From Alg239-R122 sp041746135 (GTDB lineage Bacteria > Pseudomonadota > Alphaproteobacteria > Sphingomonadales > Sphingomonadaceae), in contig JBGTHQ010000030.1 of NCBI GenBank assembly GCA_041746135.1, positions 62,001 to 126,000 on the forward strand: 64,000 nucleotides of DNA. Reading direction: 5' to 3'. This document shows, one piece after another, positions 1-8,663 of this stretch; positions within the stretch are counted from its first letter, which is position 1, and every line of letters begins with the position of its first letter. The translations under genes and the position numbers were made by a program. The notes beneath the pieces are model-generated. The model was not told the DNA's origin. It made no database searches and saw nothing but the letters and a program-made list of their open reading frames with translations.

Positions 1-392
1 TGGTTGACCGGCATATCACCGGGAAGCCGGTGGAAAGGCTGGGCGTCGCAACAATAATTGGCGCTGTCGGCCTTGCCGAAAACCGACGGATCATCGAGCG
101 TTCCGACCTTGATAATCACGGCCTTCTCGAAACCGGGTGCGCGGGTAAAAAGATGCGTGCCGCAGTGATCGCAAAATTCGCGGGTTACGGGGCGGTCCAG
201 ATCGGGTCTTGCAAATCCCCTGACTTTGCCTTGGGTGATTGCAAACCCTGCGGTGGGCATCGCCATCGCGAGCAGCGAGTTGCCGCCGGTCATATACTGG
301 CATTCGCGGCAGAAACATTCCGCCTTGAAGATCGCATCGCCCTCCGCTTCGTAACGGATTTCCCCGCAGTAACAGCCGCCTTTCACTTTCAT
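1..392 (-). CDS. GFA-family (CENP-V/GFA) zinc protein, 3' end cut by the window
   Basis: The reading frame starts at an ATG at 392 and runs off the left edge, so about 130 residues are visible. It begins MKVKGGCYCGEIRYEAEG and then shows FCRECQ and FCDHCGTHLF. This is the spaced cysteine set (CxCG, CxxC, CxxCG) that binds zinc in the glutathione-dependent formaldehyde-activating (GFA) fold. Proteins of this family are cytosolic and mostly of unknown substrate, so a true formaldehyde role cannot be assumed. The ATG lies 1 nt after the stop codon of the upstream isomerase gene, so the two are almost certainly co-transcribed. This start is convincing because the family motif begins at residue 6. 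Confidence 0.85.
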   Translation of the reverse strand, partial: MKVKGGCYCGEIRYEAEGDAIFKAECFCRECQYMTGGNSLLAMAMPTAGFAITQGKVRGFARPDLDRPVTREFCDHCGTHLFTRAPGFEKAVIIKVGTLDDPSVFGKADSANYCCDAQPFHRLPGDMPVN

Positions 393-393
393 C

Positions 394-1023
394 TCATATC
401 TCCAGATTGTCGGGATGCGCCGCCTTGAATGCGTCCCATTGTGCCAGTTCCGCATGGATCCGCGCCAGTTTGGGAAAAGCCGCCATCGGCAATGCGAACC
501 GCTCGGCATTGTACATTTGCGCGGTCAGGCAGATATCGACCAGATCGGGCGTGTCGCCGCCGAACAGCCTCTGTGCGGGGGCCGCCTGTTCGAGCGCGCC
601 CAGACCAAGTGTCATCCAGTGATGCATCCATTGCACCACATCGTCCTGGCTATGGCCGAACGGGTCTTTCAGATATTGCCACACGCGCAGATTGTTGACC
701 GGATGTATGTCGGCAATGACGATCATCGCATTGGCAAGAGTATGCGCACGCCGCACGGGATCGTCGGGAAGAAGCGGCGGCTCGGGAAACCGGCTATCGA
801 GATAATCCACTATCGCCAGCGACTGCGTGAGATCATGTCCGTCGATCGACAGCATCGGCACCAGCCCCTGCGGATTGCGGCCCAAATAATCCGCCTTTTT
901 CTGCTGCCCATGCAAAAGGTTGACCGTCACCGTGCGGTATTCGACTTTTTTCAAGTTGAGCGCCAGTCGCACGCGATAGGCCGCGGTCGAACGGATATAA
1001 TCATACAGGACGATATCGGCCAT
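394..1023 (-). CDS. maiA: Maleylacetoacetate isomerase (GST superfamily, zeta class)
   Basis: This is a 209-residue protein with an N-terminal thioredoxin-like half and an all-helical GST C-terminal half. It begins MADIVLYDYIRSTAAYRVRL; the S-T-A-A-Y-R segment matches the SSCSxR-type active-site region of zeta-class GSTs. NPQGLVPML and a following D-x-x-L-x-Q-S glutathione-binding stretch support this. The enzyme isomerises maleylacetoacetate to fumarylacetoacetate with glutathione, in tyrosine/homogentisate breakdown. The ATG at 1023 is chosen because AGGGAG lies 7 nt upstream; an ATG two codons earlier is possible. The GFA-family gene follows after 1 nt. Other homogentisate genes are not in the window, so the pathway is inferred from family alone. 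Confidence 0.85.
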   Translation of the reverse strand: MADIVLYDYIRSTAAYRVRLALNLKKVEYRTVTVNLLHGQQKKADYLGRNPQGLVPMLSIDGHDLTQSLAIVDYLDSRFPEPPLLPDDPVRRAHTLANAMIVIADIHPVNNLRVWQYLKDPFGHSQDDVVQWMHHWMTLGLGALEQAAPAQRLFGGDTPDLVDICLTAQMYNAERFALPMAAFPKLARIHAELAQWDAFKAAHPDNLEI

Positions 1024-1254
1024 ACGCATGCTCCCTTGCTGTGACCTTACCATGATAAGGCGGGCATACAAAAGCAAGGGGTGTTAAATTAGGTAATGCG
1101 TCATATCGAATTTCTGCTTTGGAGAGGGAAAGGCCAGATTTTGCAAGGACGTATGGCGATAGCTGTTGGACGACGATCAGGACGTGACAGGAGATTTGTT
1201 TCGAGTTACATCTTCTTTGTCAAAACTGTTCGTGACAATTGATTGAGGTGTCAC

Positions 1255-1818
1255 TTGAGAGACTATTCAACAATTACGCTTGCTGACGCACGGCGGAATT
1301 ATCTCGCAAGCTGTACTACGGCTATGCCGATCGGTGGTCTGATTGCATGGACCGGGCTGGCCATAGCTTCCTACTTTTTAGGCAATAACCTCCCGAGCTT
1401 TTTGCCTTTCGTTGCGGCTGCCATCCCTGTTCCTATTGCCATAGTTATCGACAAACTGCGCGGAAAACTGGGCATTTGGACGGAGGATCGCCAAAATCCG
1501 ATCAGTCAGCTTTTTATGCGCTTCATTTTCGTCGTAGCGCTATTAATCCCCTTTGTTGTGATCGCCGCGCAGGCGTCGAATGATCTTGACATACTGATAC
1601 TGGGTCTTGCTATTTTAGCGGGGCTGGTATGGGTTCCTCATGGATGGGGTGCGGATGATCCGGCGGGTTTTATACATTTCGCGATGAGAGTCGTGCTCTG
1701 CTACGCCGCGTATCTGGTAGCTCCTGAATCGATCCGCGGTGCGGCCATCGCCGGTGCCGCAGCTTTGAGCTATGTCTATGCTATTGCAGCGATGAAAAAA
1801 CCATCATCCGTTCAGTGA
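1255..1818 (+). CDS. Predicted multi-pass membrane protein, possibly DUF7010-like
   Basis: This protein has about 187 residues and at least four to six hydrophobic stretches, for example around residues 20-40, 45-60, 85-105, 110-130 and 150-175. The N-terminal DARRNYLASCTTAMPIGGLI resembles what I recall of the DUF7010 family, but that match is from memory. No catalytic residues are evident. The start is uncertain: a TTG at 1255 has GAGGTG 4 nt upstream, and another TTG lies at 1243; no ATG precedes the first helix. The gene stands alone, with a 230-nt AT-richer gap before the next gene, in which I see nothing definite. Function unknown. Confidence 0.55.
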   Translation: MRDYSTITLADARRNYLASCTTAMPIGGLIAWTGLAIASYFLGNNLPSFLPFVAAAIPVPIAIVIDKLRGKLGIWTEDRQNPISQLFMRFIFVVALLIPFVVIAAQASNDLDILILGLAILAGLVWVPHGWGADDPAGFIHFAMRVVLCYAAYLVAPESIRGAAIAGAAALSYVYAIAAMKKPSSVQ

Positions 1819-2048
1819 CTGTTCTGTCCGAGAGAACATGTTCGTGCTTGTAGTTGAATGATGACATTAGGGTCGGGCGCTGAATGGCGGGTTTTCTGCG
1901 CTAACGTTCCGAAGTCGAAGTGCGGCTGACGACACAATAATAGTCATTTTTGCAAATAACCCGGTATAAGCCAAAAACAAAAACCAAACGAATCCCCCCT
2001 TCCATTTTGCCTTGTATGGCTTTAAATGTTGGCTAATCCGGTAGCGCC

Positions 2049-2636
2049 ATGACAGACCCCACATTGATCCTGTTCGCCAAATACCCGGTTCCCGGGCGCG
2101 TCAAGACGCGGCTGATGCCGGCATTGGGCGCCGAGGGTGCGGCTAGGCTGCACCGGCGGTTGGCGAAACGCACGTTCGATACGCTGGTCGTGAGCGGATA
2201 CAGGGTCGAGGTGCAATATGATTTGACCAGCGAAGCGGAATTTCGCGCATGGCTGGGCGGCGGCGCGGAGTATGTGCAGCAGGTCCAGGGCGATCTGACC
2301 AATCGCCTGCTCGCTGCCCGCCGCGCGGGGCCGCATATATTTTTTGGCGCCGATACGCCCGATCTGACGGTCGAAATTGTGCGCGATGCGGCAGAGCTGC
2401 TGGTGCATTCGCATGACGTGGTGATCGGTCCGGCAGAAGATGGCGGCTATTACCTGATCGGCATGAAGTACCCGCTGCCGCAATTGCTGCGCGATATGCC
2501 GTGGAGCACCGAGCAGGTGCTGCCCACGACATTGGCGCGGCTTAAAGAACTTGCCATCGAACCGTTCCTGCTCGAAACACTCGCCGATTGCGACCGGCCG
2601 GATGATCTGGCGCGCTGGCCGGACCTGATGGAATAG
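2049..2636 (+). CDS. TIGR04282/DUF2064-type GT-A glycosyltransferase (arsenosugar-cluster type)
   Basis: This is a 195-residue, single-domain GT-A-like nucleotidyl/glycosyl transferase. Evidence is the N-terminal FAKYPVPGRVKTRL, which forms the nucleotide-binding loop of the DUF2064 family, and FFGADTPDLT with its acidic metal-binding segment, followed by GPAEDGGYYLIG. Members of this family sit beside a second glycosyltransferase and arsenic methylation genes in arsenosugar-type clusters, as here. The stop is 4 nt before the next ATG, so the two transferases form an operon. The exact sugar donor is not known; the arsenosugar assignment rests on context with arsM at 4416-5471. Confidence 0.82.
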   Translation: MTDPTLILFAKYPVPGRVKTRLMPALGAEGAARLHRRLAKRTFDTLVVSGYRVEVQYDLTSEAEFRAWLGGGAEYVQQVQGDLTNRLLAARRAGPHIFFGADTPDLTVEIVRDAAELLVHSHDVVIGPAEDGGYYLIGMKYPLPQLLRDMPWSTEQVLPTTLARLKELAIEPFLLETLADCDRPDDLARWPDLME

Positions 2637-2640
2637 CCGC

Positions 2641-3369
2641 ATGACCGCCGCCACCGTCACCATATTGATCCCGGCATGGAATGAAGCGGCAGCCCTGCCC
2701 GCCACAATCGCCAATATTGCTGCCATGCGGCCACAGCCTGACGAAATCCTGCTGGTCGACGGGGGCAGCGACGACGCCACGGTCGCCATTGCCGAGAAAG
2801 CAGGCATTCGCGTAGTGCAAGCGCCGCGCAAGGGACGCGGCCCGCAAATCAACCACGGGGTCGCGCAGGCCCGCAGCGATCTGGTCTGCGTGCTGCATGC
2901 CGACAGCCTGTTGCCCACAGATGCGGTCGCGCATATACGCGCCACCATGATGGACGAAAAGCTGGCCATGGCAACTTTCATGCCGATCATTCGCGGGGCC
3001 AAAACCCGCTGGTTCACCACCGCGCATAACTGGTGGAAAACCTATTATCCGGCCATCACACATCCGCATCTGTTTATCCGCGGCGTGCGGCTGCTGTTCG
3101 GCGACCATGCGATGTTTTTCCGTCGCGCCGATTATCTCAAAATCGGCGGCATCCCCGATAGCGCGACGATCATGGAGGAAGCCGATTTGTGCATCGGCTT
3201 TGCCCAGATTGGCGCGATGAAAATGACGCGCAAACCGGTGATCACTTCGGACCGGCGGATCGCGAAATGGGGTGCGCTCAAGGCCAATTATATCTACCTG
3301 AAAGTGGGTCTTATGTGGGCGTTCGGACAGCGCGACCGGCTCAAGGATATCTATCCCGACATCCGCTGA
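2641..3369 (+). CDS. TIGR04283-type family 2 glycosyltransferase (arsenosugar-cluster type)
   Basis: This is a 242-residue GT2 enzyme. The N-terminal VTILIPAWNEAAALPATI and the LLVDGGSDDAT segment (the D-G-x-S-D-D acidic pair) are typical for binding a nucleotide sugar and a divalent metal. CVLHADSLLP carries the second Asp motif. The C-terminal third has amphipathic segments rather than clear membrane helices. It starts 4 nt downstream of the DUF2064-type gene, and both face convergently a short-chain reductase gene with a 6-nt gap. The pairing of these two transferase types with ArsM is the known arsenosugar arrangement; the actual product here is inferred. Confidence 0.83.
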   Translation: MTAATVTILIPAWNEAAALPATIANIAAMRPQPDEILLVDGGSDDATVAIAEKAGIRVVQAPRKGRGPQINHGVAQARSDLVCVLHADSLLPTDAVAHIRATMMDEKLAMATFMPIIRGAKTRWFTTAHNWWKTYYPAITHPHLFIRGVRLLFGDHAMFFRRADYLKIGGIPDSATIMEEADLCIGFAQIGAMKMTRKPVITSDRRIAKWGALKANYIYLKVGLMWAFGQRDRLKDIYPDIR

Positions 3370-3375
3370 GCAGCC

Positions 3376-4392
3376 TTATGTCCAGTCGAGAAAGCCGACT
3401 TTGATGCAATGATCGATCATTCGCCGGAACGCGGCTTCATCGACATGCGGCGCGGCGATGCCCGCCTGCGTCAACACCGTATCGCTGGCAAATTCGGGTA
3501 TAAGCTGGAAATATTCGAAAAACTGCGCGCCGATCCGCTTATGCACCATCGCCGTGCGCCGGTCGAGCGCAGCCGGGTCATACTCGGCAGGATCGACCAT
3601 CCGGGCCGGAGCCGTACCAGGATAATCGCCAACGATGCGCAGCATATCGGCCATCGCAAAAGGCTTTTGTGCAACCAGATGCGCGATCCGGCCATCGAAC
3701 GCGGGAAAATCCTCCACCATCGCCATTAGTCCGTTCACGACATGGTCGATCGGCACGATCGCGAAACTGGCGTCTTTATTGGCGGGAACGGCGCCGAGCA
3801 GTGGCGACCCGAACAGCCGGAACAGATGATAGAAATCATCGGTACGCGCGATGCCGCCGTCTTTCATCCTTCCGACAATGATGCTGGGCCGGGCGATGGC
3901 GGCGGACAATCCCTGTGTCTTGGCCGCTTCGACAAGGGCTTCCGCCTCTGCCTTGCTCGCTTCATAGCCGTTGGTAAATGCGCGCCCCGGGTCGGCCGCA
4001 ACTTCCTTGACGATGCCGTGGCTGGTGCCGCAGACATAGGCGGTCGAAACGTAGACGAGCGGCACATCCCACTGCTGCGCCAAGGCGATAATATGGCGGG
4101 TGCCGTCGATATTCACGGCCCGGTGAATATCTTCCGAAGCGCTGAAATCGGTAATGGCGGCGCAATGCACGACCATGTCTATAGCGTCGGGCCGTTCGAT
4201 CAGTCCGCAATCGGGGGCGCTCACGTCACCCGCGACAGCGGTAATTTCGCCCATGCGGTCCATACCGTCTTGGTCGAGAATCCGTCGTCTCTCGCCGCGC
4301 ACCAGCGCCGTTACGCGGTGCCCCGCATCGAGCAGCGCGCCCGCCAGCGACCCGCCGACAAGCCCGGTCGCTCCTGTAAGAAAAACATGCAT
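3376..4392 (-). CDS. Extended SDR / NAD-binding male-sterility-type reductase
   Basis: The protein is about 338 residues. It opens with MHVFLTGATGLVGGSLAGAL, a Rossmann TGxxGxxG motif at residues 6-13, and has the SDR catalytic YEASKAEAE (Tyr-x-x-x-Lys) and an upstream STAYV serine. The Y-x-x-x-K and TGATGLVG patterns place it among extended SDRs of the epimerase/thioester-reductase type that act on sugars, lipids or carrier-bound acids. The ATG at 4392 is chosen because the Rossmann strand starts immediately after it. It begins 24 nt after the arsM stop on the same strand, so the two are one transcript. A role in making an organoarsenical or its precursor is only inferred from position. Confidence 0.8.
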   Translation of the reverse strand: MHVFLTGATGLVGGSLAGALLDAGHRVTALVRGERRRILDQDGMDRMGEITAVAGDVSAPDCGLIERPDAIDMVVHCAAITDFSASEDIHRAVNIDGTRHIIALAQQWDVPLVYVSTAYVCGTSHGIVKEVAADPGRAFTNGYEASKAEAEALVEAAKTQGLSAAIARPSIIVGRMKDGGIARTDDFYHLFRLFGSPLLGAVPANKDASFAIVPIDHVVNGLMAMVEDFPAFDGRIAHLVAQKPFAMADMLRIVGDYPGTAPARMVDPAEYDPAALDRRTAMVHKRIGAQFFEYFQLIPEFASDTVLTQAGIAAPHVDEAAFRRMIDHCIKVGFLDWT

Positions 4393-4415
4393 GGTATGTT
4401 TTGAAATCCGCTGGC

Positions 4416-5471
4416 TCAGCAACACGCGGCTGGAGCGGCCTCGCCGTTTTCGCTCACTCGATCATAGGGCATGCCGCCGCCGCATCCGGCGAAAACGCCG
4501 TAATGGGTGGAAAAATTGCCGATAAATTCGAAATATTCGGCAAAACGCGTATCAGAAAGCATTTTCCAGCTATTGCCGCAAATCGGAAACACCTTGCCCT
4601 GTTCAATCATGTGGCCTTTGTCGAGTTCGAACACCCTTTGCTGTCCCTCGACCTCGCCTTTGTAGATGACGGCTTGTCCGTAATCTTCGCATTCAAGCTC
4701 GAGCCCATCGAGTTTGAACAGACGATAGGTGGCGGAGAAAAAACCGATGCCGTCGAGCATTTCCTGAATATGGCGATCGCCTATCCCCATTGGGCGATCC
4801 TTGGTCAGGCGCGGATCGGTAAAGCCGGCCGCTTTCGCCAGCCGGTCGAAGTCTCCCCAATAGAGCGCGCCCGACAGGCATTCTCCGTGCAGCACTGGAT
4901 CATCCAGCAAATGTTGCGGCACGCGCCGGTCGCTATAGACATCGGAAAAATACATCTCGCCGCCCTGTTTGAGCAGAGCGTATGCGTCGCGAAACACCTT
5001 GCCCTTGTCGGCGACCAGATTGATGACGCAATTGGACACAATAATGTCGAAACTGCCGAACTCGAGGCCCAGCTCGTCGAGCTTCTCGATATCGCCTTCG
5101 ATAAAAGAAACGTTCGATTGGGCATAGCCGAATGCATCTGCATGCCAATCCAGATGGCGGTTAGCGACTTTCAGCTGCTCGGGCGTCGTATCGACACCGA
5201 CCACGCTGCCATGCTCACCCACCAGCTGGGCCAGGATATAGGCGTCCTGCCCGCTGCCCGACCCCAGATCGAGCACGCGCGCGCCCTTGATCGCCTGCGG
5301 CGCGATCAGTCCGCATCCATAATAACGTGATTTCACTTCCTCGTGCACATGCTTTAGCGCATCGCGCACCGCTTGCGGCGGCGCATCGGTGGTGACGCAC
5401 GCATCGGTTTTGAGATCCTGCGATCCCTGCAGGACCGATCCGTAATAATCGCGGCTGTTTTCGATATTCAT
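4416..5471 (-). CDS. arsM: Arsenite S-adenosylmethionine methyltransferase
   Basis: This is a 351-residue class I SAM methyltransferase. The SAM site is VLDLGSGSGQD at about 66-76. Four cysteines, near residues 25 (TDACV), 53 (YYGCGL), 148 (SNCVIN) and 198 (GECLSG), match the As(III)-binding set known from ArsM enzymes. The SNCVINL motif is diagnostic of the family. It methylates arsenite stepwise in the cytosol. Its C-terminus is cysteine-rich (ends AACC). It is divergent from the FAD-oxidoreductase gene with a 163-nt gap that must hold both promoters. No ArsR, ArsB or ArsC gene is present in the window, so detoxification by efflux is not encoded here. Confidence 0.93.
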   Translation of the reverse strand: MNIENSRDYYGSVLQGSQDLKTDACVTTDAPPQAVRDALKHVHEEVKSRYYGCGLIAPQAIKGARVLDLGSGSGQDAYILAQLVGEHGSVVGVDTTPEQLKVANRHLDWHADAFGYAQSNVSFIEGDIEKLDELGLEFGSFDIIVSNCVINLVADKGKVFRDAYALLKQGGEMYFSDVYSDRRVPQHLLDDPVLHGECLSGALYWGDFDRLAKAAGFTDPRLTKDRPMGIGDRHIQEMLDGIGFFSATYRLFKLDGLELECEDYGQAVIYKGEVEGQQRVFELDKGHMIEQGKVFPICGNSWKMLSDTRFAEYFEFIGNFSTHYGVFAGCGGGMPYDRVSENGEAAPAACC

Positions 5472-5634
5472 GGATTGAAATCTCCGGTGTAATAGGCTGT
5501 CGCACTTGTAATTCGCCCGCTATGCTTGTCTGGTTACGGGTGCATCGCGGACGGGATTAGACGATGCCCCCTGTAACCTCAAACGGATTTGCGCGAATTG
5601 CTTGAGAGCACCGTTCTGCATTTGGAAGACGAAT

Positions 5635-7062
5635 ATGAAATATACCCATGATGTCATTGTGATCGGGGCCGGTTCCGCCGGCCTGACCGCTGCGGGCGGC
5701 TGCGCCATGCTGGGACTCAACGCCGCTTTGGTCGAACGCAGCGAGATGGGCGGCGATTGTCTCAATTATGGCTGCGTCCCTTCCAAAGCGATCATCAGCG
5801 TCGCGCACCGCGCGCACGATATGCGCGAAGCCGCCCAATACGGCATTGCCGCGGTCGAACCCAAGGTGGATTTTCAGGCCGTGCACGACCATATTCATGA
5901 AGCCATCGCCACGATCGCGCCCGAGGACAGCCAGGAACGGTTCGAGGACATGGGCGTCAACGTGCTGCGCGGCACCGCCGCTTTCGTGGATGACAAGACG
6001 CTGACGGTCGACCTGAATAGCGGCGAGACGAAAAAGATTTCCGCACCGCGCATCGTTATCGCCGCCGGCAGCCGCGCCTTGGTGCCGCCGATGGATGGCA
6101 TCGACACCGTCGATTACCTGACGAACGAAAATCTGTGGGATTTGACCGAATTGCCTGAGCACTTAATCATCGTCGGCGGCGGACCAATCGGCATGGAAAT
6201 GGCGCATGCTTTTCGCCGCCTCGGCTCCCAGGTCACTGTCGCCACGATCGGGCGCCCCTTTCCCAAGGATGACGAAGAGGCCGCCGACATCGTGATCGAG
6301 CAATTAAAAGCGGAAGGCATTGTCATTCATGACGATGCACGCGGCACAAAAGTGTCGCAAGCGGACGGCAGGATCACGCTCACGCTGGAAGACGGGCGCG
6401 CACTGAGCGGGAGCCATATCCTGATCGCCGCCGGACGCGAGGTCAATTTCGACAGCCTGAAGCTCGAGAATGCCGGCGTCGCTTATGACCAAAAGGGTAT
6501 CAAGGTCGATGCCCGCCGCCGCACCAACAAAAAGCATATCTACGCCATCGGCGACTGCCGCGACGGACCGCGTTTCACGCACAGTTCGGGCTATGAAGGC
6601 TCCAACGCCGTGCTCGAAATCGCGCTCGGCCTGCCGGCCAAGGCCGATTATTCCGCGCTGCCCTGGGTGACTTATGTCGATCCCGAACTGGCGCAGGTCG
6701 GCCTGACCGAAAAGGACGCGCGCGAAAAGCACGGCGACAAGATTACGGTGTGGAAATCCGAATTTTCGCATAACGACCGCGCCATTACTGAAAAACAGAC
6801 CAAGGGCTTCGTCAAGATCGTCAAAAAAGGCGGCAAGGTCGTTGGGGCGACGATTGTCGGCAAGCATGCGGGCGATCTGCTTTTGCCTTGGTCGATGGCG
6901 ATCAAAGGAAAGTCCTCGACATTCGGCATGGCCAGCCTGATTGTCCCCTATCCCAACCGCGCCGAGCACAGCAAGGACGTGGCGTTCAAATCGGACGAAG
7001 CCAAGGTATTCAATAAATGGACCCGCAAATGGGCCGGGTTCCTTGCCCGGCTGCGCCGCTAA
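5635..7062 (+). CDS. FAD-dependent pyridine-nucleotide disulfide oxidoreductase, mercuric-reductase-like
   Basis: This is a 475-residue flavoprotein with an N-terminal dinucleotide fold (DVIVIGAGSAGLTAA), a redox-active disulfide DCLNYGCVPSK (C42 and C47), a second NAD(P) fold (IIVGGGPIGMEMA) and a C-terminal dimerisation domain. The N-terminal heavy-metal-associated domain and C-terminal vicinal cysteines of MerA are absent. The usual His-Pro-Thr-x-x-Glu of lipoamide dehydrogenases is replaced by a VPYPNRAEHSKD segment, so neither mercuric reductase nor lipoamide dehydrogenase activity is assured. The ATG at 5635 is preceded by GGAAGA. The gene lies between arsM and a radical SAM gene and may supply reducing power to that pathway. 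Confidence 0.85.
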   Translation: MKYTHDVIVIGAGSAGLTAAGGCAMLGLNAALVERSEMGGDCLNYGCVPSKAIISVAHRAHDMREAAQYGIAAVEPKVDFQAVHDHIHEAIATIAPEDSQERFEDMGVNVLRGTAAFVDDKTLTVDLNSGETKKISAPRIVIAAGSRALVPPMDGIDTVDYLTNENLWDLTELPEHLIIVGGGPIGMEMAHAFRRLGSQVTVATIGRPFPKDDEEAADIVIEQLKAEGIVIHDDARGTKVSQADGRITLTLEDGRALSGSHILIAAGREVNFDSLKLENAGVAYDQKGIKVDARRRTNKKHIYAIGDCRDGPRFTHSSGYEGSNAVLEIALGLPAKADYSALPWVTYVDPELAQVGLTEKDAREKHGDKITVWKSEFSHNDRAITEKQTKGFVKIVKKGGKVVGATIVGKHAGDLLLPWSMAIKGKSSTFGMASLIVPYPNRAEHSKDVAFKSDEAKVFNKWTRKWAGFLARLRR

Positions 7063-7171
7063 CTGAAACCATTACCCCTATTTCCACGTTGCTTTTCCAA
7101 GCGAACTGGCCCGTTTATGACAGTTATGGAGACCCAATATTCCCGCCCTTGTTGAAAAAAAAATCGCCGAA

Positions 7172-8131
7172 ATGCACAGTCCGTTCGAGATACCCGAAAA
7201 GGCTCCGCTCGACCCGGCGAAATTCAAGCATCCGGACATAACCGCCAAAGGCGAAAAACGCGCTTCGGTCGACATGACCGGGCTGAATACATTGTGGATC
7301 AATACCGGGACTTTGTGCAACCTCGCCTGCGTTTCGTGTTATATCGAAAGCAGCCCGGTCAACGAGGCTTTGGTCTATATCAGCCATGCCGAAGTGGTCG
7401 AATATCTGGATGAAATCGCGCGCGATGCGTTGCCGACGCGCGAAATCGCCTTTACCGGCGGCGAGCCGTTCATGAATCCCGATATGCTGGCAATATTGGG
7501 AACCTGTCTCGCGCGCGAGTTCGAAGTGCTGGTCCTGTCGAACGCGATGCGGCCGATGCAACGGCATTACGATGCGCTACTGGCCTTGCGCGAAGCTTAT
7601 GGCTACCGGCTGACGATACGGGTCAGCCTCGATTACTATACGCAGGAAATCCATGAGCAGGAGCGTGGTCCCAATAGCTGGGACAAAGGCATGGCGGGTC
7701 TGAAATGGCTATCGGACAACGGCTTCCGTATCGCCGTGGCGGGCCGTCATCTGGGCAGCGAAAGCGACGATGCGGCGCGGCTTGGTTATGCCAAGCTGTT
7801 TGCCGATGAAAACATCCGGATCGACGTGAGCGACAGGGAACGGCTGGTGCTGTTTCCGGAAATGGACGACAGCGCCGATATTGCCGAGATCACCACCGAA
7901 TGTTGGAACATATTGGACGTTAAGCCGGCCAGCATCATGTGCGCGTCGAGCCGGATGGTGGTTAAACATAAAGGCGCAGCGAAACCAACCGTCGCGGCGT
8001 GTACATTACTGCCTTACGATCCCGAATTCGATATGGGCAGGACGCTGAAAGAGGCGTCCCGCAGTATCAAACTCAACCACCCGCATTGCGCGCGATTCTG
8101 TGTACTGGGCGGAGCAAGTTGTTCGGCATGA
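7172..8131 (+). CDS. Radical SAM protein of the arsenosugar-like cluster
   Basis: This is a 319-residue radical SAM enzyme. The canonical CNLACVSC (C49, C53, C56) binds the 4Fe-4S cluster that cleaves SAM. FTGGEPFMNPD is the GGE motif. The C-terminus has a second cysteine group (HCARFCVLGGASC), suggesting an auxiliary cluster. It is not the classical ArsS by motif (ArsS has a CxxxCxxCH-type site followed by different text), yet it sits with ArsM and two TIGR04282/04283-type transferases. The codons just upstream also read like protein but contain no usable start, and two nearby ATGs are out of frame by one, so the start at 7172 may be slightly short. It probably adds an alkyl or adenosyl group to methylated arsenic; this is inference. 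Confidence 0.8.
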   Translation: MHSPFEIPEKAPLDPAKFKHPDITAKGEKRASVDMTGLNTLWINTGTLCNLACVSCYIESSPVNEALVYISHAEVVEYLDEIARDALPTREIAFTGGEPFMNPDMLAILGTCLAREFEVLVLSNAMRPMQRHYDALLALREAYGYRLTIRVSLDYYTQEIHEQERGPNSWDKGMAGLKWLSDNGFRIAVAGRHLGSESDDAARLGYAKLFADENIRIDVSDRERLVLFPEMDDSADIAEITTECWNILDVKPASIMCASSRMVVKHKGAAKPTVAACTLLPYDPEFDMGRTLKEASRSIKLNHPHCARFCVLGGASCSA

Positions 8132-8146
8132 TGTGTTGCACAGGTT

Positions 8147-8288
8147 CGTCCTGAACTTGTTTCAGGATCCATTTCTAAACTTTCGCAGATGCGAAGATTG
8201 CACAAAGGTAGTGCGGCCAGCGTCCTATATCCGATTAAAACCTGCTTTGCATTTGCACCATGGATCCTGAAATAAGTTCAGGATGACG
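8147..8288. repeat. REP-like inverted-repeat element downstream of the radical SAM gene
   Basis: Two arms face each other. The left, at 8147-8172, contains CCTGAACTTGTTTCAGGATC. The right, at 8260-8288, is its inverted copy with a 2-nt insertion and one substitution. Each arm is itself an imperfect palindrome (TCCTGAA...TTTCAGGA). The whole element is 142 bp and fills the gap between the convergent radical SAM and DUF1232 genes. It looks like a non-autonomous REP/MITE-type element that could also end transcripts from both sides. Confidence 0.75.
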
Positions 8289-8291
8289 GTA

Positions 8292-8663
8292 TCAGCCCGA
8301 GAGAAACAGCCCCCAGCCCAGTGCCAGAAGTCCGAGCCATATCGCCAAGACCGCAACCATTCCGGCGGTGCTAACGGGTTTTCGGGCAACGCTCGCGGCC
8401 TGATCGCGGTATTGCGCCATCAGCGCGGGCGGGATCAGCTCGATCGCGAGCCAAATGCCCAAGGGCACAATCAGGAGATCATCCAGATAGCCGAGCACCG
8501 GAATAAAATCGGGAATCAGATCAATCGGGCTGAACGCATAGGCCGCGGTGATTGCGGCGACGAGCCTTGCCAGAAATGGGGTCTCGCTGCTTTTTCCGGC
8601 AAGCCACAAGGCGATGATATCGCGGTAAAGCGCCTTCGCCCATTGTTTCAGCCGGTCCAGCAT
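8292..8663 (-). CDS. DUF1232 (YkvA-like) small membrane protein
   Basis: This is a 123-residue protein whose centre matches the DUF1232 signature: YAFSPIDLIPDFIPVLGYLDD, seen as SPIDLIPDF followed by GYLDD at about residues 44-63. It has two to three hydrophobic segments: around 35-60, 65-80 and a C-terminal helix at about 103-121. Function of the family is not established. Its ATG directly follows the stop of mtnP, so it is the last gene of the four-gene operon that begins at 11782. Confidence 0.85.
   Translation of the reverse strand: MLDRLKQWAKALYRDIIALWLAGKSSETPFLARLVAAITAAYAFSPIDLIPDFIPVLGYLDDLLIVPLGIWLAIELIPPALMAQYRDQAASVARKPVSTAGMVAVLAIWLGLLALGWGLFLSG

Noticed and set aside
5635..7062. 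merA or lpdA
   Set aside because: The C-terminal vicinal Cys of MerA and the His-x-x-x-x-Glu of lipoamide dehydrogenase are both absent.
7172..8131. Naming the radical SAM gene arsS
   Set aside because: The motif text around the cluster cysteines and the C-terminus differ from ArsS as I know it; only context supports the link.
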